Part shown: piece after piece, positions 41,612 to 50,458 of the stretch | How the letters are laid out: every line of letters begins with the position of its first letter | Position numbering within the stretch: position 1 is the first letter of the stretch | Assembly: GCF_900603025.1 (NCBI RefSeq) | Contig: NZ_LR026975.1 | Span: 1,178,001-1,242,000, forward strand | Direction: 5' to 3' | From: Mycolicibacterium hassiacum DSM 44199 | GTDB taxonomy: Bacteria; Actinomycetota; Actinomycetes; Mycobacteriales; Mycobacteriaceae | DNA length: 64,000 nucleotides | Translations under genes and position numbers: made by a program | The notes under the pieces: generated by a model | Databases searched by the model: none | What the model was told of the DNA's origin: nothing | What the model saw: the letters and a program-made list of their open reading frames with translations, nothing else

Positions 41612-43405
41612 TTAGAGAATCCCCGCAGTGCCCAGAGCGCCGTTGACGCGCCGGACCTCTTCGAGGATGCGTAGTGCAGGGTTCTTCGGTTCGCGGTATC
41701 CGATCTCGATCTCCAACGGCTTCATGCCGTCCTGGTCGATGGAGTACTTGATCCGGCGGATGCGCTCCACGAACAACTGGTGCTCGACGGGGTATCCCAG
41801 GACCGATGTACCGACTCGGTCTCCAATCCAGCAGTGCCCGTAGGGCTTTGGCGCGAAGATGTATGGAGATGCGTCGGATACCTTGAGGGTGTGCGTGGTA
41901 CGAGCACGGGTCTTGTGGATCTCAGCTGCGATGGCGGCGAAGGCACTCAGGGTGAACGCCTTCATGGACCCTTCGGCCATGTTCTCGTAGTAGTGGAAGT
42001 CACCCAGGCCGGTGACGATGTCCTCGAGCCCGGAGATCGGGAGCGAGATGCCCATCGCACGCAGCGTCGGGACTTCCATGAACGCACCGAACACATCGCT
42101 GTAGAGCGGTTCCAGCACCGAGTTCATCAGACCTCCCAGAGGCGGAAGGTCAATCGCCACACCGGGAATCGGCGAGAACGACGCCAGGGCCGAGTTGATC
42201 AGCGAGGTGAGCAGATCGCCACCGATGTTGATCAGAGCCCCGATGCCCTCGTTGATACCGGGAGCCGACTCGCCACCAGCCAGGAAGCTGGTGTCGGTCG
42301 CCTCGTAGTACGAGAACTCGCTCGACTTGATGCCGGTCAGCGGACCCTCTTCGAACACGACGTGGGGTGCCATCGGGCTGGTGCCCAGGAACCACGGGGA
42401 GTAGTACTCGCCGGGGAACGTGTAGTCGCCCGAGAACACATCGACGCCCTCGACCTGGCCGTCACCGGCCAGTTGGACGATGCCCCGGATGAACCCGGTC
42501 AGCCAGGAACCACCGAACGCGGTCTGGGTGCCCCAGCCGCTGTTGTCCTCGATGTCCCAGACGACGCAGCCGTCCCGGAGCGGGATCAACTGCAGCAGGT
42601 CTTCGACGGGGTCGATTCCCCACACGCCCTTGAGATCATCGAACGGATGCGGGTCGCGGTCCTTGATATACCGGCGACACGTCAGCGTGAGCTGATGGTC
42701 TTCGAGGATCCCCTTGGCGGTGTCATAGAACGTCCCGAATCGGCTGAACACCATCGTGATCGGGGAGTTGTCCAGCAAGAAGGGGAACGGCTTGACGATG
42801 TTCCGCCAGTTGCTGGGGTTGAAGCTCGGCCCCATCCACTCCCAGATGTCCAGGGGGTCATCCGGCAGGGTCCACAGGCTCGTCTCCAGCCGTAGCAGGT
42901 TCACGAACAGGGTGACCAGCAAACACCACTTCGCCGGCCCGAAGATGATCCAGATCTTAGGGAACTGCAGCTCAGGGCGCAGGAAGGGGTTGCACCAGAC
43001 GCGGATGTGCTTCGTCTGCTCGAAGTCGTGCAAGAACACGATCTCGAGGTAGGCGTCCCCGGACTCGGCCTTGACCACCCGGTAGTGGTCCATCATCCCG
43101 GACCAGCGAGCGCCTTGCTTCTCGATGACGATGATGACGTTACGCTTCGCACGGCCCCGGTGGTTCATCACCCACTTCGCCAGGTAGTGGCTGAGGGACA
43201 GATGCAGCGTGCAGGTGCCTGTCTCGTTCTCGATGAACTCCCATTCGAGGAGACGCTCACCGGCCACCAGGCCGCGCAGGCGGAAGTCGCCGTCACGCAG
43301 CTCCACGTCCGGCGGAGCCAGTCGCTCCTGCTCGCGCTTGAAGCGTCGGAGTTGGATCTTCTGCCAGAGGTCTTCGGCCTCACGAACGCTCGTCAGACCA
43401 CTCAC
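41612..43405 (-). CDS. Minor tail protein (large, L5 gp28-like)
   Basis: 597 residues from the GTG that overlaps the previous stop (GTGA); upstream frame to 43471 overlaps a gene and is not needed. The first 120 residues are charged and helical; the middle is rich in Trp/Phe beta strands ([31 protein letters not shown]); the end is [19 protein letters not shown]. It corresponds in order and size to gp28 of L5, a tail tip/baseplate protein following the distal tail protein. Confidence 0.8.
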   Translation of the reverse strand: MSGLTSVREAEDLWQKIQLRRFKREQERLAPPDVELRDGDFRLRGLVAGERLLEWEFIENETGTCTLHLSLSHYLAKWVMNHRGRAKRNVIIVIEKQGARWSGMMDHYRVVKAESGDAYLEIVFLHDFEQTKHIRVWCNPFLRPELQFPKIWIIFGPAKWCLLVTLFVNLLRLETSLWTLPDDPLDIWEWMGPSFNPSNWRNIVKPFPFLLDNSPITMVFSRFGTFYDTAKGILEDHQLTLTCRRYIKDRDPHPFDDLKGVWGIDPVEDLLQLIPLRDGCVVWDIEDNSGWGTQTAFGGSWLTGFIRGIVQLAGDGQVEGVDVFSGDYTFPGEYYSPWFLGTSPMAPHVVFEEGPLTGIKSSEFSYYEATDTSFLAGGESAPGINEGIGALINIGGDLLTSLINSALASFSPIPGVAIDLPPLGGLMNSVLEPLYSDVFGAFMEVPTLRAMGISLPISGLEDIVTGLGDFHYYENMAEGSMKAFTLSAFAAIAAEIHKTRARTTHTLKVSDASPYIFAPKPYGHCWIGDRVGTSVLGYPVEHQLFVERIRRIKYSIDQDGMKPLEIEIGYREPKNPALRILEEVRRVNGALGTAGIL

Positions 43406-44412
43406 TCGAGCCCCCAGCAGCGCGTCCACGGCCTCGGAAGCCGCAGGGTTATAACCTGTCCCGGAGCGCATCCCGATGCGTCTATGACGAACTCAGCCTC
43501 TTCGGTGTAGGGCGGAATCGAGTTGCGGAACCGGACACCGTTCATGCGAGCCCAGACCTGGGAGCCCGACTCGGAAGAGATCTGCTCCTCGCGTCGGTCG
43601 GTGTCGATGACGCAGTTCTCTCCGTAGATCAACCCCGGCGTCTTGACCCGGCGGTTGCGGAACTCCTCGTCCTCGAAAGAGTAGTCCGGGATGACGAACT
43701 GAGTGAACGGCGCTGTCTCCCACGGGATCGGGACGTTCGGCGGGAACGGCCAGGGGAAGTTGGGCACCTTCTCGGTGGAGCCCGGAACGGTCCACTTCGG
43801 GAAGATGTACTGATCGGTGGGGTTGAGACCGCCCTGCTCGCGGCCGACCTTGATCTTCAAGGTCTCCTTGGGCAGTTCCTCCCACGGCCACGGCGGCGTC
43901 CAGAGTGACGGATCAAACCGGGTGTCGGTCTTGGTCTCGGCTGAGAACACGACATCGTCCTCGTACCAGAATGGGTCGTACGCGATGCACGACATGACGG
44001 TTAGGTTGATCGAGTTGCCACGGGGGTCCGTTCGCATATCGACCTTCGGGGACTCGAACAGCCGCACCTTGAGGTAGCGCGTACCGGAGTCCGGTGTGGT
44101 GACGTAGATCTTGCAGTCGCGGTTGAACGCCCACGCCTTACGCCACTCGGAGTCTCGCGACAGCCAGGACCGTGGTCCCTGCTTGGCGTCGTTGAGGATC
44201 TGGACGCCGAAGACGATGTCACGCTTGAGGACTCGGTGATTCAAGTAGCGAGCGCCGGGGTAGTTCCCCGGCTCCTCAATCACGACCTTGACGGGAGGGT
44301 CGTAGAAACAACCCTCCACGTCTGTGGCCAGGAACACGCCCTGGTCACCGGTCGTCAGATTGAAACGCTCACCATTGACACCCTCGAGTTCAACGATGGT
44401 GTCGGTGATCAA
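43402..44412 (-). CDS. Distal-tail-like minor tail protein (L5 gp27-like)
   Basis: 336 residues from ATG. N-terminal VELEGVNGERFNLTTGDQGVFLATDVEGC is typical of Dit-like proteins that follow the tape measure gene; later RYLNHRVLKRDIVFGVQIL and YLKVRLFESPKVDMRTDPRG. C-terminal part carries FVIDASGCAPGQVITL. Expected role: first ring of the tail tip, joining tube and baseplate. A stoperator occupies the 25-base gap in front of it. Confidence 0.8.
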   Translation of the reverse strand: MITDTIVELEGVNGERFNLTTGDQGVFLATDVEGCFYDPPVKVVIEEPGNYPGARYLNHRVLKRDIVFGVQILNDAKQGPRSWLSRDSEWRKAWAFNRDCKIYVTTPDSGTRYLKVRLFESPKVDMRTDPRGNSINLTVMSCIAYDPFWYEDDVVFSAETKTDTRFDPSLWTPPWPWEELPKETLKIKVGREQGGLNPTDQYIFPKWTVPGSTEKVPNFPWPFPPNVPIPWETAPFTQFVIPDYSFEDEEFRNRRVKTPGLIYGENCVIDTDRREEQISSESGSQVWARMNGVRFRNSIPPYTEEAEFVIDASGCAPGQVITLRLPRPWTRCWGLE

Positions 44413-44424
44413 TGTCTACCTCCT

Positions 44425-44437
44425 GGTGGATGTCAAG
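44425..44437 (-). promoter_or_regulatory. Stoperator, between tape measure and Dit-like gene
   Basis: GGTGGATGTCAAG on the + strand, an exact match to the 13-bp cluster A stoperator consensus (GGTGGMTGTCAAG). It touches the tape measure stop codon. The strand transcribed as mRNA carries CTTGACATCCACC, the same orientation relative to transcription as at the early promoters. Confidence 0.85.
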
Positions 44438-46954
44438 TCAGCGGCCAACGATGGACAGCGCGGCCTTGGACTCCTCGCGGTCCTTGATGGACAGTGCCTC
44501 ATCGACAGAGCCGATCTGGAAGATGTACTGGATGCCTTCGGTGATGGCTCGCGAGATCAGGCCGTCTCCGCTGATGCCGATGTCCGAAAGGAACTGCTTG
44601 CCAGTCGCTTTCGCGAAGTCGACAGGCGTCGACATGAGCTTGGCGATGGACTTCTCCAGAGTCCCTGCGCTGTTGTCGGTCTCGTCGTTGAAGTCGTTGG
44701 TCAGGTCGAGCATGTCCTTCTGTAGCGACAGCTCTTCCTTCATGGTGCGGAGCCTCTGGGCTTCGGCCTTCAAACCCTCGTTGCCGGTGATCTTCGCCTG
44801 GTATTCAAGGGCTTTCGCCTGCTTCTCCAGACGCTTCGTCTCGAACCCGAGCACCTTCTCTATGCGGGACACGTCCGACTTCGACATGCCGGCCAGCAAC
44901 GCGGTGGGATCACCGCCGCTGGCGAACGCCGCAGACACCTGATCAGCCAGGTGCCTGGCCTGAGCCAGAACGGGCTCGAAGCCCTTGTCCAAACCGATCT
45001 GGAAGCCCTGCCCGGTGTTCTTGCCGTACTCCTCGAACAACTTCGACGGCGACTCGATACCCAGGAAGCCCTTCACAGCGCCAGCGACACTCGACGCCAG
45101 CTCCTTGGCCTTGTTGACCGCAGAGCTGATCATGCCGCCGATACCGTTGATGAGACCCTTGACCAAGTCCTTACCGGCCTGCAGGCCGATGTCCATCAGG
45201 TTCTCGAGAGCCGACCGCACCATCCCCGGCAGCTCCGCTGCCTTGGCCGCGATCTCCTGTGCCCCGTTGGCGAAGCTGGCAATCCACTCGGCCACCTTGG
45301 AGACGACCCTGGCGATGATCTCGGCCAGGTTCGCCAGCGCGCCGATAAGCGCGCCTCCGATGGACACAGCCACCTGTATGACCGCGCTGGCCACGCTGAT
45401 GAGCGCCTGAGCCAGCGGCAGGACCGTCGGCATGATCGCGGCGAACGACTGCGCCATCGAGACGACAGACGGCAGAAGCTCAGCGAACTTGGGAACCAAC
45501 TGAACGAACGCCGGGATCAACGCCTGCATGATCGTCGGAACCAACTGCAGGACCGCGCCGGCCACCTGGCCGAGCGCCTCGCCCAGAGCCGGGATGTGCG
45601 GGCCCAGGCTGGTCACCAGCACGTCGGAGAGCTGCTGGAAGCTCTCCAACAGAGACGGCAGCATCGGCTGCAGCGCCTGCAACGCCGTGTTCAGCGTCGT
45701 GCCGATCAGCGTGGCGACCTGCGTCAGGATCGGACCCACCGCCTGCAGCGCGCCGGTCAGCAGCGTGCCGAGGGTGTCGGCCAGCGTGGTGAACGCAGGC
45801 GTCAGCGCCGTGACGATGGGAGCGAGCTGCGTCCCCAGCGTCCCCAGGACGTTGCCCAGGAGCGAGGAGAACGAGATGAACGCGGGCATCAGGCTCGCGA
45901 ACAGGTCCATTAACCCGCCGAGGAACGTCGACAGCGGACCTCCGAGCTGGCCCATCGCGTTGATGCCCAGCTCCATCAGTTCGTTGAACGCGTTGCCGAG
46001 CGAGTCAGTGACCTGCTGCAGACCGTCGAACGCGGAGTCGAGAGCACCACTGGCGGTGACACGGTTGACCATGTCGTTGAAGCCGGTGGAGAAGTTGCCG
46101 ATGGTGGCCGTCAAGTTGTCGAACGACGACGAGCCCGCCGTCATCAGCGACAGGAACCCCTGCGTCAAGGTGTTCATCGGACCCTGCAGGCCCGAGAATA
46201 ACCCCTGCGTGTTGGCCAGGAACGTCTTGATCTGTTCCGGCCCAGCGCCCGTCGCGAACGCGTCGGTGACGCCCTGGAACATGTCGACCATGCCCGAGGC
46301 GACACCCTTCATGCCCTCCTGCACCATCGGCATCAGGCCCAGCAACTGCTGGAACTGCGGGGTCAGACCCTGCTGGAAGACCGCCGAGACGGCCGTCTTC
46401 ATCTCCTCGAACGAGGGGGCGAGCGTCTGGGCGGCTGCCTTGATACCCTCCATGCCGAGCGCGACCGCACCCGCACCAGCGCCGAACGCGCCGATCAGCG
46501 ACGGGAGGCCCGCCAGGAGCGTGGCCACCATACCGGTCAGCGGAGCCGCCAGCGCGGCGATCAACGCGAACATCGAGCCCCACGTCGGTTCAGGGTGCTG
46601 CTTCAGGAAGGAGAGCGCACCGCCGAGCTTCTTGGCCTGAGCAGTGGCCCTGTTCATCCGGTCGTCGTCGCCGTCCCCGAGGAGACCCCCGAGGACACCT
46701 CCCTTCTTCTTGTCGACCGCTACGTCGACCGGGACTCGGACGCCCTTCGCAGCTTCGGCCTTGAGCTGCGCCATCATTCGCTTGAAATCAGCCTTGGCCT
46801 GAGCGTCGTTGAGGTGGCCGGTGACCTCAACGTCGGCCCGCAACTCCTTCTCGATCTTTTCGAGGTCGGCCTTCAGTTCCTTGCGGAACGCTCGGGTGTC
46901 AGGGCTGACCTTGACTGAAATGCGGGCTACTTCAACGCCCGCGCTGTTCGGCAC
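44438..46954 (-). CDS. Tape measure protein
   Basis: 838 residues from GTG, nearly the length of the L5 tape measure. Long helical, Ala/Leu/Gln-rich chain: N-terminal coiled coil (FRKELKADLEKIEKELRADVEV), a hydrophobic middle with many LQPMLPSLLESFQQL-like repeats, membrane-type stretches (MFALIAALAAPLTGMVATLLAGL), and a SPSKLFEEYGKNTGQGFQIGL segment near residue 635 common in tape measures. It sets tail length and helps DNA entry. Its start overlaps the frameshifted chaperone gene. Confidence 0.95.
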   Translation of the reverse strand: MPNSAGVEVARISVKVSPDTRAFRKELKADLEKIEKELRADVEVTGHLNDAQAKADFKRMMAQLKAEAAKGVRVPVDVAVDKKKGGVLGGLLGDGDDDRMNRATAQAKKLGGALSFLKQHPEPTWGSMFALIAALAAPLTGMVATLLAGLPSLIGAFGAGAGAVALGMEGIKAAAQTLAPSFEEMKTAVSAVFQQGLTPQFQQLLGLMPMVQEGMKGVASGMVDMFQGVTDAFATGAGPEQIKTFLANTQGLFSGLQGPMNTLTQGFLSLMTAGSSSFDNLTATIGNFSTGFNDMVNRVTASGALDSAFDGLQQVTDSLGNAFNELMELGINAMGQLGGPLSTFLGGLMDLFASLMPAFISFSSLLGNVLGTLGTQLAPIVTALTPAFTTLADTLGTLLTGALQAVGPILTQVATLIGTTLNTALQALQPMLPSLLESFQQLSDVLVTSLGPHIPALGEALGQVAGAVLQLVPTIMQALIPAFVQLVPKFAELLPSVVSMAQSFAAIMPTVLPLAQALISVASAVIQVAVSIGGALIGALANLAEIIARVVSKVAEWIASFANGAQEIAAKAAELPGMVRSALENLMDIGLQAGKDLVKGLINGIGGMISSAVNKAKELASSVAGAVKGFLGIESPSKLFEEYGKNTGQGFQIGLDKGFEPVLAQARHLADQVSAAFASGGDPTALLAGMSKSDVSRIEKVLGFETKRLEKQAKALEYQAKITGNEGLKAEAQRLRTMKEELSLQKDMLDLTNDFNDETDNSAGTLEKSIAKLMSTPVDFAKATGKQFLSDIGISGDGLISRAITEGIQYIFQIGSVDEALSIKDREESKAALSIVGR
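46103..46115 (-). promoter_or_regulatory. Possible stoperator inside the tape measure gene (12 of 13 bases)
   Basis: GGTGGCCGTCAAG differs from the consensus at one base (C for T at position 7) and has the same orientation as the other structural-arm sites. It lies in coding sequence, so chance is a real possibility. Confidence 0.3.
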
Positions 46955-47387
46955 TCTCCTGCTCCCTCTTCTCTCTCGCCGCCCTCTTCGCCGCCACGAC
47001 CATCGCGGCGAACGAACCCGGCTTGATGTCCTTCTTCGGCTCTAGGTCGTCGGGACGCGGGTATGCCTGGGGTGGCTTCGGCTTCGGCCTGTTCGGATCG
47101 CGATGCGCCATCACCAGCAAGTGGTTGCCGGCCTGTATGGCGTCGTAGATGTTTGCGAGCGCGTAGCGGTCCTCATCCCAACCCCGGTACTGCTGCCCAC
47201 CACGACGCTCCGCGTAGAAAGCGCCGTCCTTGGGAAGGCAGAGCACCAGGGCCAGGACGAATCTTGGCGAGATCGGTGCCTCTTCGCTGAACAAGTCCCG
47301 AAGGTCTACCCCGTAGTACTGGAGCAGGTCAGCGAGGATCGCCCCGCCGAACTTGTCGATCAGTTCGGCGAGGGCGCGGCTTCCCCC
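46932..47387 (-). CDS. Tail assembly chaperone, -1 frameshift extension (T part)
   Basis: Reading frame entered only by slipping back one base on GGGGGAA (complement of 47381-47387). The extension reads SRALAELIDKFGGAILADLL, YYGVDLRDLFSEEAPISPRF, then WDEDRYALANIYDAIQAGNHLLV and a basic end. It has no good start of its own; fused to the upstream frame it gives the G-T form needed to load the tape measure protein. Its end overlaps the tape measure start. Confidence 0.85.
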   Translation of the reverse strand, partial: GGSRALAELIDKFGGAILADLLQYYGVDLRDLFSEEAPISPRFVLALVLCLPKDGAFYAERRGGQQYRGWDEDRYALANIYDAIQAGNHLLVMAHRDPNRPKPKPPQAYPRPDDLEPKKDIKPGSFAAMVVAAKRAAREKREQESAEQRGR

Positions 47388-47764
47388 AGTTGCGTCTCCT
47401 CCATGTACGTGCGGAGGACAGCGGCGTATAGCTCAGCGCGGATCTGCGGATCTTCCTCGGCGTCCAGTGCGTTGATCAGCTTCTTCGGCGAAGTGGCGAT
47501 CAGCCGGAACACCTTGGCGATGACCTTGCAGGCGCGGTCGGAGTACTCGTCCACCAGCTCGTCGGCGTCTTCGTCGTCCTCGTCGATCTCGGGGATCTCT
47601 TCGATCTCCTTGATGGCCTCAACCACCGCATCGCGGGTCTTCTTGCCCAGCTTCAGCAGCGGCTTCAGCTCGACGGTCACATCGTCGGACAGGCCGATGA
47701 GGACCGGAGCGTACTTCTTCTTGACCTCGGCGCGGAATGCGTCGACGGTGAAAACGTTTGTCAT
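47360..47764 (-). CDS. Tail assembly chaperone, short form (G part)
   Basis: 134 residues from ATG. Starts TNVFTVDAFRAEVKKKYAPVLIGL; acidic middle (EEIPEIDEDDEDADEL); ends in LGEAAPSPN just after the slippery sequence. Position directly between major tail protein and tape measure, with an overlapping -1 frame, identifies it as the G protein of the G/GT chaperone pair. A T-run terminator and a stoperator lie upstream of it, after the major tail gene. Confidence 0.9.
   Translation of the reverse strand: MTNVFTVDAFRAEVKKKYAPVLIGLSDDVTVELKPLLKLGKKTRDAVVEAIKEIEEIPEIDEDDEDADELVDEYSDRACKVIAKVFRLIATSPKKLINALDAEEDPQIRAELYAAVLRTYMEETQLGEAAPSPN
47381..47387 (-). other. Programmed -1 frameshift site (GGGGGAA)
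   Basis: Read on the minus strand, GGGGGAA stands nine codons before the G-frame stop. Shifting -1 here joins the G frame to a 148-codon open frame without a stop. GC-rich sequence follows. Confidence 0.85.
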
Positions 47765-47799
47765 GGCGAACCTTTCATGAGTCGGCGGGCTGTAGATGG

Positions 47800-47844
47800 A
47801 AAAAGGAGGGGGAGGTCAGGCCCGCCAAGGAAACCTCCCCCTCC
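47800..47844 (-). terminator. Intrinsic terminator after the major tail gene
   Basis: Perfect 12-bp stem (47805-47816 with 47833-47844) around a 16-base loop, followed on the minus strand by five T. It would reduce read-through from head/major tail genes into chaperones and tape measure, matching the need for far more major tail than tape measure protein. Confidence 0.9.
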
Positions 47845-47869
47845 TGGGGGACACTCACCGCGTGAGATC

Positions 47870-47882
47870 GGTGGGTGTCAAG
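47870..47882 (-). promoter_or_regulatory. Stoperator after the major tail gene
   Basis: GGTGGGTGTCAAG on the + strand: consensus except G at the degenerate sixth position. It begins 13 bases after the major tail stop codon on the transcribed strand, and the terminator follows. Confidence 0.75.
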
Positions 47883-47894
47883 TTCGGATCAGTC

Positions 47895-48488
47895 CTATCC
47901 ACCGCCGATTCCGACGTTGAACAGATCCTCGTTGATCCACGAGAACGGAAGCTCGTCTTCGTAATCGAGGTAGGTGAATCGCACCGGCAGCGCGGCGAGG
48001 TCATCGATGGGCAGCTCGATGGCGTCATCGCGCTTCACGCTGGCCTTGTGGGCGTGATGCCCCAGGCGCATGTCGCCGTCTTCGATGATCACCAGGACCG
48101 CCTTCTCGTTGGTCTGGCCGGTCTTCACGCCGAACACACCAGGGGTCGCAGAGGCGTTGGGGCCGTAGTACAGACCCAGCGTCTGCTCATCGAACTGGTG
48201 CAGGAGGACCGTCACGTAGTCGATGGGATCTTCGGTGCTGATCTCGCGGAGCTTCTTCTTCTGCCAGGAGCCCTTGACTTCGGACTCGCCGCCTTCGAAG
48301 CCGAACTCCGGGAGCGTGCCTCGGCTGGTGTGGCCGACACTCTCCCAGCCGGGGGCACCGGACCAGGTGCTCGGGTCGGTGAGGTCGATGGTCTTCAGAG
48401 CGGCCGGCGTAGGTGCATCGGTGCCAGGGTCGGCGACGTACACATACCCGACCGCCGCAGTCAATACTGCGTCGTCGTTTTCTGCCAT
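47895..48488 (-). CDS. Major tail protein (tube subunit)
   Basis: 197 residues from ATG. Beta-rich tube protein: VGYVYVADPGTDAPTPAALKT, ESVGHTSRGTLPEFGFEGGES, SWQKKKLREISTEDPIDYVTVLL, FTYLDYEDELPFSW. This pattern, the position after the tail terminator gene and before chaperones, and the dedicated terminator all identify it. It polymerises into the siphovirus tail tube. Confidence 0.9.
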   Translation of the reverse strand: MAENDDAVLTAAVGYVYVADPGTDAPTPAALKTIDLTDPSTWSGAPGWESVGHTSRGTLPEFGFEGGESEVKGSWQKKKLREISTEDPIDYVTVLLHQFDEQTLGLYYGPNASATPGVFGVKTGQTNEKAVLVIIEDGDMRLGHHAHKASVKRDDAIELPIDDLAALPVRFTYLDYEDELPFSWINEDLFNVGIGGG

Positions 48489-48505
48489 GTGGCTGTACCT
48501 TTCGG

Positions 48506-48925
48506 TTAGAGGGTGGTTCTCGGTGTGCGGACGCCGAGCCTGATAAGACCCTGGATGCGCCAGGAGTCCTGGAAGAGGGAGCTGAACTGAGTCGCACCCA
48601 TCGTTTCGTAGATGGAGGTCAAATACCCTGCGGGAGTGTGCGTCTGGTTCCTCACGGCGTCGTAGAGAACTTCTAACGCAGTCTCGTACAGCTCCTCAGT
48701 TTCGAGGAGACCGTCTGTGGTGTAGGCGGTCATCTCGATCACCGGCAGCGTGTGCAGCAGCGGTGCGTTGGGGTTCCTGATCCCACCGATGCGCCGGATG
48801 TTGATCATCGGGAACTCTCGATAGTCCACATCGGGAACCCACGTCGTGATCGTCACTCCCTCAAGCCGAGGGTCTGACCGGAGGATCGGGGCCACTACCT
48901 GCTGGACGCGAGGCATTCGCGCCAT
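48506..48925 (-). CDS. Tail terminator protein
   Basis: 139 residues from ATG behind GGAGGTCAC. Contains RVQQVVAPILRSDPRLEGVTITTWVPD, FPMINIRRIGG, and IEMTAYTTDGLLETEELYETALEVLYDAV, the pattern of lambda gpU-like tail terminators. Position directly before the major tail gene supports this. It caps the tail tube. Confidence 0.75.
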   Translation of the reverse strand: MARMPRVQQVVAPILRSDPRLEGVTITTWVPDVDYREFPMINIRRIGGIRNPNAPLLHTLPVIEMTAYTTDGLLETEELYETALEVLYDAVRNQTHTPAGYLTSIYETMGATQFSSLFQDSWRIQGLIRLGVRTPRTTL

Positions 48926-48933
48926 GTGACCTC

Positions 48934-49287
48934 CTATGAGACGGTGCCGCCTATGGCGGCGCGGGTGAGGATGTACTCGGGCGGCGTAGGCGCTTTCTGC
49001 CTTCCGGCGAATATACCCCTCGGGCCGAACGCACCCGACGGTGCGTGGCCGAACTCGAGTGCAAACGCGTTGGGCGCGTTCAGGATCGTGTGGAAGTCGG
49101 TATCGCCGTCCTGCTCGGTGATGCTGGCCGGGAAGTACCCCTCTTCGGTGATACGACTGGTCTTGTTCGCTCGCGCCAGGTTCGCCTTGGCTCGACGGGT
49201 GACGCCGTCTCGCACGTCCTTGACCTTGGCCCTGGTGTCGGCGTGACGCGCTGCGACCTTGTTCGCTTTCGCATAGACCTTCGCCAT
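48934..49287 (-). CDS. Head-tail joining/tail completion protein (HK97 gp10-like)
   Basis: 117 residues from the ATG overlapping the previous stop. Basic N-terminal helix (KANKVAARHADTRAKVKDVRDGV, RRAKANLARANKTSR), then NAPNAFALEFGHAPSGAFGPRG, the conserved core of HK97 gp10-type tail completion proteins. Fits between stopper and terminator proteins in the operon. Confidence 0.75.
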   Translation of the reverse strand: MAKVYAKANKVAARHADTRAKVKDVRDGVTRRAKANLARANKTSRITEEGYFPASITEQDGDTDFHTILNAPNAFALEFGHAPSGAFGPRGIFAGRQKAPTPPEYILTRAAIGGTVS

Positions 49288-49655
49288 CAGAACCTCTTGA
49301 TCGTGTAATCGACCCGCGCCAGCGCGGGGGATGAGTCGTAGACGGTGGCGTCTCCGAAGAGCGCCCACCGCTGACCACGCCACTCGATCACGGACTGAGC
49401 ACCGAGTATCCCGTGCTCCTTGGTGAACGAGCGAGGGAACCGCATTCGGTAGACCTTCTCGGTCTCGAAGCCCTCGTTGTCCTGCTCGGCTCGTCGGGCC
49501 GAGGTACCGGACTGGTTGGCTACCTGGAACCGGGCGATGGCCGGGATGCCGGTCTTGGACGGCCGGGTCCGCTTGTTGCCGTCACCGTCGATGACCATCT
49601 CTTCGGGGTAAACGATGCACGGCTGGTACCGGGCACCGGTGTCAAGGAGGCTCAT
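49287..49655 (-). CDS. Head-to-tail stopper-like protein
   Basis: 122 residues from ATG behind a GGAGG-like site within overlap with the previous gene. Beta-rich: GARYQPCIVYPEEMVIDGDGN, GIPAIARFQVANQSG, IEWRGQRWALFGDATVYDSS, VDYTIKRF. Size and order fit a stopper/neck protein closing the head. No catalytic motif. Confidence 0.65.
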   Translation of the reverse strand: MSLLDTGARYQPCIVYPEEMVIDGDGNKRTRPSKTGIPAIARFQVANQSGTSARRAEQDNEGFETEKVYRMRFPRSFTKEHGILGAQSVIEWRGQRWALFGDATVYDSSPALARVDYTIKRF

Positions 49656-49846
49656 CAGATCACCGCCGAACGAGACTGCTGAGTGGCCTTCTTCACGTTG
49701 CCCCACTCGATACGCCAGTCGTGGACGCACCGGCAGAGGCCGATGTCGTGGTCGCAGTCGTATGCGTTCACGCGATCCGGCGTGGTCGCCACCAGGAAGC
49801 CAGGTGGATAGATGATCGGAGCCCTGTGGGCATCGCTTCCGCTCAT
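49655..49846 (-). CDS. Small neck-region protein, four Cys
   Basis: 63 residues from ATG overlapping the connector stop (ATGA). PIIYPPGFLVATTP leads to VNAYDCDHDIGLCRCVHDW; three Cys and two His in a short span could bind a metal. It stands between connector and stopper genes and is conserved in that slot in L5-like phages to my knowledge; function unknown. The call name counts Cys loosely: three are certain in this start choice. Confidence 0.6.
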   Translation of the reverse strand: MSGSDAHRAPIIYPPGFLVATTPDRVNAYDCDHDIGLCRCVHDWRIEWGNVKKATQQSRSAVI

Positions 49847-50220
49847 GTCGGCATCACCAAGTTCGGGACGAGAACTGCCATGCGCTTCTGCGATTTGACC
49901 CCGAGGATCTCCCACTCCTCATCGAGGATGGTGAGCTTGCCCTGTGATAGGTCGGCCTGGAGCTGGTAGGTGTACGAGCCGTCGGTCTCCGACAGGTAGC
50001 CCTCGGGGTTACGCACAAGGCGCAGAACGGCATCCGCTTCGATGTCGACCAGGTCTGCGTGGAAGGTCGGGCTGACAGCGACCCTCAGGTCGAGATCGGG
50101 GATCCGCCGCTTGATCATCCGCTCGATCTGTTCGAGCCGACGCTCGATCAGCGTCATCACTTCGGGCTCAGGCTCCTTGGCCCACAACGTCACAACGTCT
50201 TCGGCCGTCGCGTAGGCCAC
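49843..50220 (-). CDS. Head-to-tail connector (Gp19/Gp15-like adaptor)
   Basis: 125 residues from GTG. AYATAEDVVTLWAKEPEPEV, then IERRLEQIERMIKRRIPDLD, FHADLVDIEADAVLRLVRNPEGYLSETDG: this is the Gp19/Gp15/Gp42 head-tail connector family of actinophages. It would form the ring below the portal. The preceding small gene ends three bases upstream. Confidence 0.82.
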   Translation of the reverse strand: MAYATAEDVVTLWAKEPEPEVMTLIERRLEQIERMIKRRIPDLDLRVAVSPTFHADLVDIEADAVLRLVRNPEGYLSETDGSYTYQLQADLSQGKLTILDEEWEILGVKSQKRMAVLVPNLVMPT

Positions 50221-50223
50221 GGG

Positions 50224-50388
50224 TCACTCCTCGTTCTTGGGCTCCTTCTTGGGAGCGGTCTTGGTCTTGCGGGCACGCGGCTTGCGTGCGGGTTTGTCGG
50301 CGTTCTCGACGACACCGGCCGCGATCAGTCGTGCGCCGAACTCATCGGACACCTCGGCGATACCGCCGTTGGGGAAGCGGATCTTCAT
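50224..50388 (-). CDS. Small basic protein between capsid and connector genes
   Basis: A 54-codon gene with ATG behind GAGAGGACC. It starts [13 protein letters not shown] and ends in a Lys/Arg/Pro tail ([13 protein letters not shown]). The gap would otherwise be 240 bases of noncoding DNA in a packed operon. A short protein in this slot is usual in cluster A phages. The N-terminal half looks folded ([17 protein letters not shown]); the tail may contact DNA. Function unknown. Confidence 0.75.
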   Translation of the reverse strand: MKIRFPNGGIAEVSDEFGARLIAAGVVENADKPARKPRARKTKTAPKKEPKNEE

Positions 50389-50410
50389 GTGGTCCTCTCA
50401 GACACCCCGG

Positions 50411-50437
50411 AGAGGGCCGGTGTTACCCGGCCCCCTC
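50411..50437 (-). terminator. Hairpin after the capsid gene
   Basis: CCGG inner stem and GAGGG/CCCTC outer stem around TGTTAC, with two extra C on one side. No T-run. It stands between the capsid stop and the next gene, just beyond a stoperator on the transcribed strand. Confidence 0.45.
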
Positions 50438-50439
50438 GC

Positions 50440-50452
50440 GGTGGATGTCAAG
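50440..50452 (-). promoter_or_regulatory. Stoperator after the capsid gene
   Basis: GGTGGATGTCAAG on the + strand, exact consensus, starting seven bases after the capsid stop codon in the direction of transcription. Confidence 0.85.
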
Positions 50453-50458
50453 TTGCGA

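Noticed and set aside
49636..49648. TGTCAAG-containing site in the stopper gene
   Set aside because: Only the TGTCAAG half matches; the GGTGG half is absent.
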